From Magicicada septendecula (taxonomy: Eukaryota > Arthropoda > Insecta > Hemiptera > Cicadidae), in the NCBI GenBank assembly GCA_034769895.1, contig CM068369.1, forward strand, positions 423,199,479 through 423,263,478: a DNA stretch of 64,000 nt. The letters run 5' to 3'. Each line of letters begins with the position of its first letter. The stretch's first letter is position 1. A program made the position numbers and the translations under genes. Under the pieces are notes generated by a model that made no database searches, had not been told where the DNA came from, and worked only from the letters and a program-made list of their open reading frames with translations. Of the stretch, positions 1 to 10,164 are shown in pieces.

Positions 1-725
1 ATGCCAATCAAAGTGGTGTTAGATAATGCACCTACTCACCCTGAAGGTCTTAAGTGTAAGGGGGAACCTGGGATAAAATGTTTTTTCTCCTACCCCATGT
101 GACCAGTCTAATACAACAAATGGACCAAGGAGTTATCAAGTGCTTCAAGAGGAGCTACAGGGGAAAACTGCTTTCGGTCATCCTGAGAAAAATGGAATTG
201 GAAGGAAGTGAACTTGTTGATGTTTTGAAATCCATACACATAAAAGATGTCATTTATATGGTGGCTAAATATTTTGAAGACGTTGCGAGTTCAACAATCG
301 TAAAAAGGTTGGCCTATTGTTCAAGAGGCTGTTGAAAAAAATATAGATGATAACCCATTGGCAAAGAAAGAAAATGTATAAGAATCTGAGATGGATGACA
401 ATATAGCCTTGTTAAAACAAAAACTGCCTGGCAACATTGCGCTTCAAATGCAATATTTTCAAGAATGGGTTATTATGGGTGATGATGAGCTCAGAAATGA
501 AATGCTAACCGATGACTAAATCGTTCAGGCTGTTCTCAGTGAAAGCCAAGAGGAAGAAGAAAGAAGGGTAAGAAGAAGGGTTTTGTCAGTGATGAAGGGT
601 AAGAAGAAGCCGAAAAAATTAGCCATGACAAAGGAATGAAAGTGCTACAGTTAACAGCGTCATACATCGAACAGCAGAAAGAATCGACAGTGGTTGATGT
701 GATGCTTTTAAAAAAATTGGTGTGA
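1..725 (+). pseudogene. Tigger/pogo-like DDE transposase C-terminal half, broken
   Basis: Recognisable pieces in order are LDNAPTHPE (catalytic Asp with the usual NAP-H-P context, about 19-45), TSLIQQMDQGVIKCFKRSYR (the conserved TSLIQPMDQGVI block of DDE_1 transposases, about 108-165), a helical segment around DVIYMVAKYFEDV, an acidic tail with LTDD, and a terminal YIEQQKESTVVDVMLLKK block at about 665-716. In Tigger relatives this protein cuts and pastes the element in the nucleus. Here the pieces lie in different frames. The frame changes at about 60-95 and again near 300, and stops lie at about 333, 378, 516 and 637. It is a dead relic. I am confident of the family and not of the exact branch. 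Confidence 0.8.
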
Positions 726-1042
726 CTACACACTAAAAAAAAAAAAAAAAAAATTAACACAAAAAAAACAAAAGATTACAGATTTTCTCAATTAGACTTT
801 TAACTGTCTATAGCGTATAAATTTGTAGTAAAGAATTTTGTTTTGGTTCAAGGCTTTTGTTTTTGTTTAATAAATTGTAACTCCAGTACTCCTTTCTTTG
901 TTTTTGTTTTTTAACTTATAGATATTGTAGCATTTATAGTTCATAAGCGTGTAGTATACTGGCCATTTTCGTTTTAACCAACTATTTTGTTATCTGACCA
1001 GGGATCCGGTCCCGTGAGGGTCGGTTGAGAGAGAGTCTACTG
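1..1042 (+). mobile_element. Tigger/pogo-like DNA transposon, 3' part
   Basis: This is the 3' portion of a Tc1/mariner-superfamily element of the pogo/Tigger branch. It runs in from beyond the left edge. It holds the C-terminal half of a DDE transposase, an A-rich stretch at about 734-770, and a right end at 1042. Read on the minus strand, that end starts CAGTAGACTCTCTCTC and continues with a GGTCCC-like block, as is usual for pogo-type termini. A degraded TA duplication could be the CA at 1043-1044. The left terminus is outside the window, so the pairing cannot be confirmed. Confidence 0.75.
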
Positions 1043-2318
1043 CAGGTCCAAATCTTTTCATTAGACAACAGCTATATAAAACAGGAACTAATGAGACTTT
1101 TACAATACGTGATATAGACCTTCTTAGATAAAATACAGTATACAGATATCGAGGAATAATTCCTATCTGAGAACTGAATTCAAATGTACCATACAAAGTG
1201 AGATCACAATCTGCCAAAGCTATTGTCACATTGTATTGTTGGGATACAGGTGCACAAATCTAATCTAGTTTTAATTAAACTAAATAAGTCTAAGGTGATA
1301 ATACTATAAAAGCGAATTTAAACTGACTTTAATTAGTTAAATAATTTACAATATTAATAAATAATATTTGGTATGAGTACACAAATGCAATGTAGAGTGA
1401 ATGTTTTTTTAAAATCTTACTTACCCCGTACTCCATTTGTGCCAGCTGAAAAAAATTGTTTTGAACTGTTAAAAACTACAAGTATACTATTTGAATGTTT
1501 GTGAAATGGACGTATGAAATCAAATATACAAGTAATGAACAACGTGCAATATGGCTGTGCACACATATTTAGTTTTATTTAATGAATCATGGATAACAGA
1601 ATCAAATTGTAATTACGCTCTGATCCACAATAACTCTTCAAAAGTGGTTGGTCATGTCATTTATTTCTGTATACTTTTTTATTATACGAAAATCTGGTAC
1701 AAAGTTTGATAAAAACATATATGTGAGAAATTCTGTATCATACACACGTCTCACATACAATAAACATTATATTCATATTTACTCAAAATATTAATTAAGT
1801 AAAGGAAGGGGAATATTAACTAAGTCTGTCAACCAGGAATAGATGAAGAAATAATCATTACAGAATTATGAACAGAATGAAAACATGCAGTAAACTTGAA
1901 AGCCAAAGTATTATATAACTTGACAAAAAGACATCTAAAAGACTAGACCAGACAATAACTTTGGTATTAACAGTTACCCCATAGATTAGTAGATTGAGAG
2001 AATAAATAAAATAACAATGTAGAAACCATAAATGATTAGTATATAAACCAAGTAATATTTGAGGATAAAAGAACTCAGTCATGTAACAAGAATAACAATT
2101 AACTTAGAATTCAGATCTAAAGACTTGAGTTTGTAAACTATCATATGAATAGAATTGTAATAAAAAAACTAGAGATTTATGAGCATAATCATACGTATTG
2201 CAAAGAAAATTGATAAACAATGATAAGTAAAATGTGAAATGACACAGTACAACCAATAAATAAAATGTACAGTATTATTAACAATGTATGACTAGTACTT
2301 GGTAACATAACCTTGAAT
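1043..2318. other. AT-rich stretch without recognisable feature
   Basis: I see no coding region, RNA gene, terminal repeat or clear element boundary. Short open frames here look like chance. Confidence 0.5.
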
Positions 2319-2389
2319 AAATACAACTATTATATTCACGACTCGGAACACAAAATTTTTTATAAGTAAAAACATAAAGTTTTACCTTA

Positions 2390-2434
2390 CAACCTGAACC
2401 AGTTTTCACCTTTAAAAGGCTTCTTCAGAGGTTG
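2390..2434 (-). ncRNA. Hammerhead ribozyme-like motif, inverted partner
   Basis: On the minus strand this carries the same layout as 2834-2878: CAACCT and AGGTTG arms, CTGAAGA and GAAA cores and a TC cleavage dinucleotide. Helix III reads ACTGGT, one base different from its partner, which weakens its self-pairing. It overlaps the stop codon of the endonuclease frame. Confidence 0.6.
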
Positions 2435-2820
2435 CCGCTGGTAGCGCTGTCCGTCCTGTTGTGGGTGACGGAATCGAATTTCGAAAGATCGATGTTGTGT
2501 GTGTGTGGGGTGAGATGTGTTCGAATAATGCGTGCGATTTGAATTGTGTCTGTTCGTTTAGGATGTCGTTTTTATTTGTTTCCGTGTGTTTGTATATTTC
2601 CAATTGTTCTAGAGTGTCTAGTTTTCGGCCTTTTGTGTGTACGTGTAGAATGTTCATGTTATTGTCGATGTTTTTGTATGTGTGGTTTGCCTCGATGAGG
2701 TGGTTTGCAAAGGTGGATTCTGTAGTGGAGTGGAGTGCCTTTGTGTGTTCAATGTATCTCTGTTTGAAGCTACGTCCTGTCTGGCCTATGTAGAATTTGT
2801 TGCAATTTGAGAAATTTAGT
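2412..2820 (-). pseudogene. Penelope-like GIY-YIG endonuclease tail (partial)
   Basis: The minus-strand frame is open from about 2820 to a stop at 2412. It reads a CNKFYIGQTGRSFKQRYIEH block: the Cys of the linker zinc motif, the YIG half of GIY-YIG, and the conserved Arg/Tyr/Glu/His helix. A LEQLEIYKH block follows, matching the late Glu-containing helix of this nuclease fold. In Penelope-like elements this domain nicks target DNA for target-primed reverse transcription. The N-terminal GIY strand and the whole reverse transcriptase are missing, so this is a 5'-truncated copy. The last codons (SEEAF, stop) lie inside the hammerhead motif at 2390-2434. The antisense open frame at 2461-2793 is a shadow. 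Confidence 0.75.
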
Positions 2821-2833
2821 TTGCTACCAGCGG

Positions 2834-2878
2834 CAACCTCTGAAGAAGCCTTTTAAAGGTGAAAACCGGTTCAGGTTG
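2834..2878 (+). ncRNA. Hammerhead ribozyme-like motif, type I (Penelope terminus)
   Basis: The parts are in the right order. Helix I 5' strand CAACCT (2834-2839) is followed by core CTGAAGA (2840-2846, fits CUGANGA). Helix II is 2847-2860, CCTT pairing with AAGG and one unpaired G. Core GAAA is 2861-2864. Helix III is ACCGGT (2865-2870), self-complementary and very short. TC (2871-2872) gives the UH cleavage site, and AGGTTG (2873-2878) pairs perfectly with the first strand. Short helix III hammerheads acting as dimers are known from Penelope-like elements. Activity is inferred, not shown. Confidence 0.65.
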
Positions 2879-2948
2879 TAAGGTAAAACTTTATGTTTTT
2901 ACTTATAAAAACTTTGTGTTCCGAGTCATGAATATAATAGTTGTATTT

Positions 2949-4635
2949 AGTTAAGTAATGTACAACGAAATCCAAGAAAATAACCTTGAAAGAAATGTAT
3001 GACAAGGAACTATATCCTTGATTAAATATAATATGTACGGAAGGTATAGATAATATAATATCTGTGAGTAAATAATATACCATTAGACAAATAAAGTGGA
3101 GAACTTTATGTTATAATTAGGTTGTAAAGATGTTAACTTAGTGTCATAATGTAGTAGAGTATGAGGAGAATGAAGCCTAATTTTGTATATTGAAGAATAA
3201 ATGCAGTGTAAGAGAGAATGTAAAATAACTCAACTTGTAGTATAAAGTATGGCAATTGAACTGGCTACTAGCTAATAAGGTTAAATCAACCAGTATTACT
3301 GTTTTTTAATAAAGAATAACATGATTAGGAAGAAATCAATGTCAAACCACAACATACTTCTAATTAATAGAAGGACATAGACCACATAAGGTAGAAAACT
3401 TATAATAAACTATGTACAATATGTCAAGAAAAGAATTATGTAAGTAGATTAAGAAATGATTAATCTAAACTGCTTATGAATTAATCAGGAGAAGATAATT
3501 AAACAGATAGGTATTTGGACAAAGTGACCCTACCTAAACTGAGTATGACAAATGAAGAGATTGTAAAATATATAACATGTATTAAATAACCAAATGCATT
3601 TCAAAAGATTATAAAGTATGTTAGAATTAAGTATCAATTGTCACAGAGTCTAAAAGTTATGTCATTTATGATAAGATGTAAAAATAGTCATAGTGACCCA
3701 ACTCAATGTTAGGCCTATTATAGAATTAAGAGTTTTATAGCAAGTTAAGATTTTTTATCAGGTTTAATACTATTAAAAACATTTTGTTAACGACATACAA
3801 ACATATTTACAAGAAAAGAAACAAAAATTGTAACAAAAAACATCAATTTTAAAACTAATGTATTAGTATAGGCGAGTCATTAAAAGGTTTAGTTAAGTGT
3901 CAAGCATTAAAAATTGTTTATTTTCTTATTAATGTATAGAAAAATATCATGTAAAAGTTCAATGTTAAGCAAGCAATGGAATACTAATAATATTTTAATA
4001 ATTGTAATTATCATCAGAAACCAATGTTAGTTTCCAGATGTCTCGATATCAAAATGGGACGCGGACCATCGACTATAAATAAAGAAAGCTGAGCACATCG
4101 CAATCAGTTCGTATATCATCATCCGAAGGAGTAACTATGGTTCTTTGCATAAAAATTAACCTAAATTAATAGTCTGAAGCAGCTTAAACGAGGTTAGGTT
4201 TCCCAAGTAAACAAATCATAACCCCGAAGAAAAGGATAAAGTGTTATGAAAGTGTTGTGAAAAAAATATGGGCAATCAAGTGAATTGTGAATAGTAAACA
4301 GTGAATAACAAAAGGGAAGTATAGTGTTCAATGCTTCGAAATCATTTAAACCAAACTATAAATCATAATACTGAAATAACTTTGCTACTGTATTTACACT
4401 TATGTACGATATTTCACTACACCATAACAATAAACACTACTAAATTTTTAATTTATCTATATATTAATACGTGAAGAGAAAATTTTGTACCCCTTTTTAA
4501 GCATATTGCGCGCACGGAGGAGTGTGAGATTTGGCATAGTTAAAGTTTACATGGAGAAGGAGTGCAGAAAGCTAAAATTTATATATAATATGTGTTACAA
4601 ATACATTAAATTAAATAAAATAAAACATTCATTTG
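2949..4635. other. AT-rich stretch, only a promoter-like site seen
   Basis: No coding region or element boundary is recognised. The one structured signal is the TATA plus TCAGT pair listed separately at 4073-4110. Confidence 0.45.
4073..4110 (+). promoter_or_regulatory. Possible core promoter (TATA box and arthropod initiator)
   Basis: CTATAAATA begins at 4073, and TCAGT lies at 4104-4108 with its A 32 bases after the first T of TATAAA. This matches the spacing of TATA and Inr in arthropod promoters, including those in LTRs. I see no downstream gene, so it may be a relic LTR promoter or chance in AT-rich sequence. Confidence 0.25.
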
Positions 4636-4720
4636 CACTTGAAAATTCATTTAAACTTTTTCAAACAATGGTAATTGTTAAAAATAAAATAATTTTGTTG
4701 CCAGGCAATAAAATTATAAT

Positions 4721-5698
4721 TTTTACTTCCATGTTCCTTAAGGAAATGGAAGTATGGTGATGGCAAAAAAAATCGTGTTCGAATTATTGCAGATTCTGAT
4801 TGTACTACACTCAAAACATGAAAAAAAGTCGTTTTTCGAAAAGTGTCTGTGTGTGTGTCTGTCTGTCTATCTGTGTGTCTATAGATTTTTTTTCTATGGC
4901 AAACGATAACAGCCGCAAATTCAAACAGAATCAAATAATTTTTTGCATGCAGTCCTGATTTGCAGAGTACTCGCGACCTATTGTTTTTGGTGAAGATCGG
5001 TTGAGGGAAACGGGTAGTTTACCTGCAACGGTTTTTTTTTATCAAGGGAAATTTTTTTTTTTGGCAAACGATAACAGCCGCAAATTCAAACAGAATCAAA
5101 TAATGTTTCGCATACAGCCCTGAATTGTAGAGTTCTCAAGATCTGTTGATTTTGGTAAAGATCGGTTAAGGAAAAGGGGTAGTTTACCTGCAACGTTTTA
5201 TGTTTTTCCAAGGGCATTTTCTATGGCAAATGATAACAGCCGCAAATTCAAACATAATCAAATAATGTTTTGCATACTGCCCTGAATTGTAGAGTTCTCA
5301 AGACCTTTTGTTTTTGGTGAAGATCGGTTAAGGGAAAGGGGTAGTTTACCTGCAACATTTTATGTTTTAAAAGGGTATTTTCTATGGCAAACGATAAGAG
5401 CCGCAAATTCAAACAGAATCAAATACGTTTTTGCATACAGCCCTGATTTGCAGAGTACTAAAGACCTATTGTTTTTGGTGAAGATCGTTTAAGGGAAAGG
5501 GGTAGTTTACCTGCCACGTTTTTTGTTTTATCAAGGGTATTTTGTATGGCAAACGATAACAGCCGCAAATTCAAACAGAATCATATAATATTTTGCATAC
5601 AGCCCTGAATTTTAGAGTTCTCACGACCTATCGTTTTTGGTGAAGATCGGTTAAGGGAAAGGGGTAGTTTACCTGCAACGGTTTTTTATCAAGGGTAA
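4721..5698 (+). mobile_element. HINE-like copy 1 (hairpin end plus tandem array)
   Basis: It begins with the hairpin end at 4721, followed by a GTCT/GTGT microsatellite (4840-4882) and about five tandem units. It is cut off within the array where the next copy starts at 5699. The 4636-4720 fragment just before it is the internal segment ending in GCCAGGCAATAAAATT of another copy, so this copy appears to have inserted into or recombined with an older one. Confidence 0.7.
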
Positions 5699-6842
5699 TT
5701 TTACTTCCATATTCCTTAAGGAATGGAAGTATGGTGATGGCAAAAAAAATCGTGTTCGAGATTATTGCAGATTCTGATTCTACTACACTCAAAACATGAA
5801 AAAAAGTCGTTTTCCGAAAAGTGTCTGTGTGTGTGTCTGTCTGTCTGTCTGTGTGTCTGTCTGTCTGTGTGTCTGTGTCTGTAGATTTTTTTTCTATGGC
5901 AAACGATAACTGCCGCAAATTCAAACAGAATCAAATAATTTTTTGCATGCAGTCCTGATTTGCAGAGTACTCGCGACCTATTGTTTTTGGTGAAGATCGG
6001 TTGAGGGAAACGGGTAGTTTACCTGCAACGGTTTTTTTTTATCAAGGGAAATTTTTTTTTTTGGCAAACGATAACAGCCGCAAATTCAAACAGAATTAAA
6101 TAATGTTTCGTATACAGCCCTGAATTGAAGAGTTTTCAAGACCTATTGTTTTTGGTGAAGATCGGTTAAGGGAAAGGGGTAGTTTACCTGTAACGTTTTA
6201 TGTTTTAACAAGGGTATTTCCTATGGCAAACGATAACAGCCGCAAATTCAAACAGAATCAAACGATTATTTGCATACATCCCTAAATTGTAGAGTTCTCA
6301 AGACCTATTGTTTTTGGTGAAGATCGGTTGAGGGAAAGGGGTAGTTTACCTGCAACGTTTTTTTAACAAGGGTATTTTCTATGGCAAACGATAACAGCCG
6401 CAAATTCAAACAGAATCAAATAATGTTTTGCATACAGCCCTGATTTGCAGAGTACTCAAGACCTGTTGTTTTTGGTGAAGCTCGGTTAAGGGGAAGGGGT
6501 AGTTTACCTGCAACGTTTTTTTATCAAGCGTATTTTCTATGGCAAACGATAACAGCCGCAAATTCAAACAGAATCAAATAATTTTTTGCATACATCCCTG
6601 AATTGTAGAGGTCTCAAGGACTTTCGATTTTGGTGAAGATCGGTTAAGGGGAAGGGGTAGTTTACCTGCAACCTTTTACGTTTTAACAAGAGTAAAGTAC
6701 TTGAAAATTTATTTAAACTTTTTGAAACAATGGTAATTGTTAAAAATAAAATAATTTTGTTGCCAGGCAATAAAATTAAAATTTTTTCATTTTAATGTAA
6801 TATAATATTTTTCATTTAATACGGCAATAAAAAGGCAGGTAA

Positions 6843-6940
<98 letters not shown>

Positions 6941-8197
6941 TCACGTTATTTCTGACCTCACTCATGTTTATTTTCTTACGTTTGCACGCTTTTTAAATGG
7001 AAAGTGCCGAAACCCACACCAACATAACGCGTGCAAGCCGAAAAAATTGACATCAATTTGCTTACTGGCGAAGGTAGTAGTTAATGAATGGGTAGGCAAA
7101 AATCTTATCTTAAATTTTTTTTAAGGAATCACTAAAAGGACGGTGGGTCAAATGGGACGCTGAGGTAGAGTTTGCTGTAACCGAATGGTTCCACAAACAG
7201 CCGTAAGAATTTTACTAGCAGGGAATCTACAGGTTAGCGCAACAGTGGAACTCATGTCTTAATGTTATTGGAGACTTCTTTTAAAATCGTTGAATAAAAA
7301 ATGCTTTACAGCTCTATACGTGTGTCTATTGAACAATCCTTGTATTAGTCATACACAATAATACAACTGATTGAACTTCAAATTTTTAAACTTGATTAGT
7401 TTCTATATATATGTTTAATGTTACAAATAATTCAAATAACAATCTTGATCATCTGTTAGTTCAGCGGAATAACAGTGACACTTTTAATAACCGCATAAAA
7501 TAAACACTTAGAAACAACACAGGCGCTTTAACTTAACTGTTTGGACCACAGAAGTGAGGCAAGCCTCAACGCTCTATGTGTACAGCGCGGGACAATCCCC
7601 CCTCCCTACACTTCCCTATCACACCACTACATTGCTTACATACGATGTATACAAAAAACGCTGAGGCAAGTTCAGGTTGCCTCATTCGCTTTAAACGAAC
7701 TATGCCGAATCTCAACTGTCACCATCTAGCGGTCGCTCAATAAAGCACGTTTCGGTTTAATAAATTTGACAGTCGCAGTAACAACGTATAATCTTTACGT
7801 TATGTAGTTCATACGTATTTATAATTTTTATTCTACAGAATTTTTTAGGGTAGGCATTGCTTCAATTGCCTCCATGTAACTTCGCCACTGATATATATGT
7901 GTACAACGTTATCGGCAACAAAGAAGTAGTTTTTGTTAAAATTCCTTCCCGGGATATTTGGCCGTAGTCCAATGTTTTCTACAAAACCAGACATTTCGGC
8001 AATGCCATCGACTTCCATCATCAGTGAAAATCGAGTGCGATAACGTGAGGTGGTATACGTTAGTGACCACAGTACTGTGGTTAAGGCTGAAGCAGTAAGT
8101 AGAAAGAAGTAGTTTCTATGGTAATATTTCATTTCGAAAATGATTTTAAATATAAATCTTAGAATATGGAAGTCTTGTATGGTTCTCCATACCGATA
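5699..8197 (+). mobile_element. HINE-like copy 2, full length (2.5 kb)
   Basis: This is the most complete plus-oriented copy. The order is terminal hairpin (5702-5730), GTCT microsatellite (5821-5883), about five tandem units to roughly 6690, a unique A/T-rich linker, a (CA)n tract (6843-6939), a unique segment of about 1.2 kb, and the CCATACCGATA terminus at 8187-8197. The unique segment is shared with the copy at 35351-37643, including a 95-codon minus-strand open frame. The following copy begins at the very next base. Confidence 0.75.
6843..6939 (+). repeat. (CA)n microsatellite in HINE-like copy
   Basis: This is a near-perfect CA dinucleotide run of about 97 bp. Matching GT runs sit at the same place in the opposite-strand copies (36609-36663, 38629-38698), so the tract belongs to the element and varies in length between copies. 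Confidence 0.95.
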
Positions 8198-9571
8198 TTT
8201 TACTTCCATATTCCTTAAGGAATGGAAGTATGGTGATGGCAAAAAAAATCGTGTTCGAGATTATTGCAGATTCTGATTCTACTACACTCAAAACATGAAA
8301 AAAAGTCGTTTTCCGAAAAGTGTCTGTGTGTGTGTCTGTCTGTCTGTGTGTCTGTCTGTAGATTTTTTTTCTATGGCAAACGATAACTGCCGCAAATTAA
8401 AACAGAATCAAATAATTTTTTGCATACAGCCCTGATTTGTAGAGTACTCAAGACCTATTGTTTTTGGTGAAGATCGGTTGAGGGAAAGGGGTAGTTTACC
8501 TGCAACGGTTTTTTTTTATCAAGGGAAATTTTTTTTTTTTGGCAAACGATAACAGCCGCAAATTCAAACAGAATCAAATAATGTTTCGCATACAGCCCTG
8601 AATTGTAGAGTTCTCAAGACCTATTGTTTTTGGTGAAGATCGGTTAAGGGAAAGGGGTAGTTTACCTGTAACGTTTTATGTTTTAACAAGGGTAATTCCT
8701 ATGGCAAACGATAACAGCCGCAAATTCAAACAGAATCAAAAGATTATTTGCATACAGCCCTAAATTGTAGAGTTCTCAAGACCTATTGTTTTTGGTGAAG
8801 ATCGGTTAAGGGAAAGGGGTAGTTTACCTACAACATTTTTTTAACAAGTGTATTTTCTATGGTAAACGATAACAGCCACAAGTTCAAACAGAATCAAATA
8901 ATTTTCTGCATGCAGCCCTGATTTGTAGAGTACTCAAGACCTATTGTTTTTGGTGAAGATCGGTTGAGGAGAAGGGGTAGTTTACCTGCAACTTTTTTTT
9001 TTCTATGGGAAACGATAACTGCCGCAAATTCAAACAGAATCAAATAATGTTTTGCATACGTCCCTGAATTGTAGAGATCTCAAGGACTTTCGATTTTGGT
9101 GAAGATCAGTTAAGGGAAAGGGGTAGTTTACCTGCAACCTTTTATGTTTTAACAAGAGTAAAGTACTTGAAAATTTATTTAAACTTTTTGAAACAATGGT
9201 AATTGTTTAAAATAAAATAATTTTGTTGCCAGGTAACAAAAATAAAGTCATTTTAATTATAAAATATAAATATTTACAACAAGAAAAGAATTTTCAGTTT
9301 TCAAAATTTAAATATATTTTTATAAAACAATGGGTTCTTCATTGAGGTGGGGACCATGTCACTCACTCCATCTCAAGCCTCTCCCATTTTGCAGAAAAAG
9401 AGGACCCTGTCAAGGCTGATACTTTGACGACAGTGACAGGGCTTTCCACCAAATTCAGCAGAGTGACAGGTAGGCCCAACTCTGATTGGCTCCTCAGATT
9501 TCCCCAGCGTTAGTAGGTTCTATGAAAATATTTTATTTCAAAAATGATTTTAAATATAAATCTTAGATATG
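8198..9571 (+). mobile_element. HINE-like copy 3 carrying foreign segment
   Basis: The hairpin end, GTCT microsatellite (8320-8361) and tandem array run to about 9240. Family sequence then stops, about 275 bp of unrelated, less AT-rich DNA follows, and family sequence returns at about 9515-9571 (the block ending ATAAATCTTAGA). The terminal CCATACCGATA is missing. Acquired cargo is known for Helitron-like elements. Deletion plus filler is an alternative. Confidence 0.65.
9395..9469 (+). other. Exon-like segment inside HINE-like copy
   Basis: A pyrimidine-rich tract ending TTTTGCAG (acceptor at 9394) and GTAGGC (donor at 9470) bracket 75 bases that are open in only one frame, giving KEDPVKADTLTTVTGLSTKF and five further residues. 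The other two frames contain stops. Base composition is clearly less AT-rich than the surroundings. I do not recognise the peptide. It could be an exon captured from a host gene; it could also be chance splice-like signals. Confidence 0.4.
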
Positions 9572-10164
9572 TTTTATAAATCTCATGTTGTATGTTTTAA
9601 CATGGGTAATTTTTTATATGACGAACCATAACTGCCGTAAATTCAAACAGAATCAAATAATTTTTTACATATGTGCCTGAGCTATAGAGAACTCAATGTC
9701 TGTTGATTTTGGTGAAGATCGGTTACGGGGAAAGGGCAGTTTACCTGAAACATTTTTTGTTGTAACATGAGTAAAGTACTTAATTTTGATAAAGTATCCT
9801 GATAAGATCTTAATAATCCACTGTAGAAACATAGATGAAATATCTATAAATGTAGAGGCTAGTTGAACGGGCTGGGGGTAATTTTCTATAAATCAAAATT
9901 ATAGTTGAAGGGGGAGGGGATAATTTTTGTTTATATGTGTACTACGTTATTGGCAACAAAGAAGTATTTTTTTTGTTAAAATTCCTTCCCTGGCTGTTTG
10001 GCTGAAAATGATTTTAAATATAAATCTTAGAATATGGAAGTCATGTATGGTTCTCCATACCGATATTTTTTTTGTTAAAATTCCTTCCCTGGCTGTTTGG
10101 CTGAAAATGATTTTAAATATAAATCTTAGTATATGGAAGTCATGTATGGTTCTCCATACCGATA
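9572..10164 (+). mobile_element. HINE-like copy 4, divergent subfamily, duplicated end
   Basis: One divergent tandem unit (with ATGACGAACC in place of ATGGCAAACG) leads to an internal unique segment and a terminus at 10065. The last 99 bp are then repeated directly to 10164, giving two termini in a row. Confidence 0.65.

Larger units (their letters stand above)
2319..2948 (-). mobile_element. Penelope-like element fragment with inverted 3' ends
   Basis: A minus-strand Penelope-like element is truncated at its 5' side near 2820 and retains the endonuclease tail and a terminal segment ending near 2319. Next to it on the plus strand, 2823-2948 repeats only the terminal segment in the opposite direction, so 2319-2439 and 2823-2948 form an inverted repeat of about 120 bp with a few mismatches. 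Inverted or tandem terminal copies (pLTRs) are a known habit of Penelope-like elements. The repeated part includes a hammerhead-like motif. No reverse transcriptase is left. Family confidence rests on the GIY-YIG tail plus the ribozyme motif. Confidence 0.75.

Noticed and set aside
2461-2793. 110-codon plus-strand open frame rich in Cys, Val and Phe
   Set aside because: Antisense shadow of the Penelope-like endonuclease tail; the minus strand carries the recognisable motifs.
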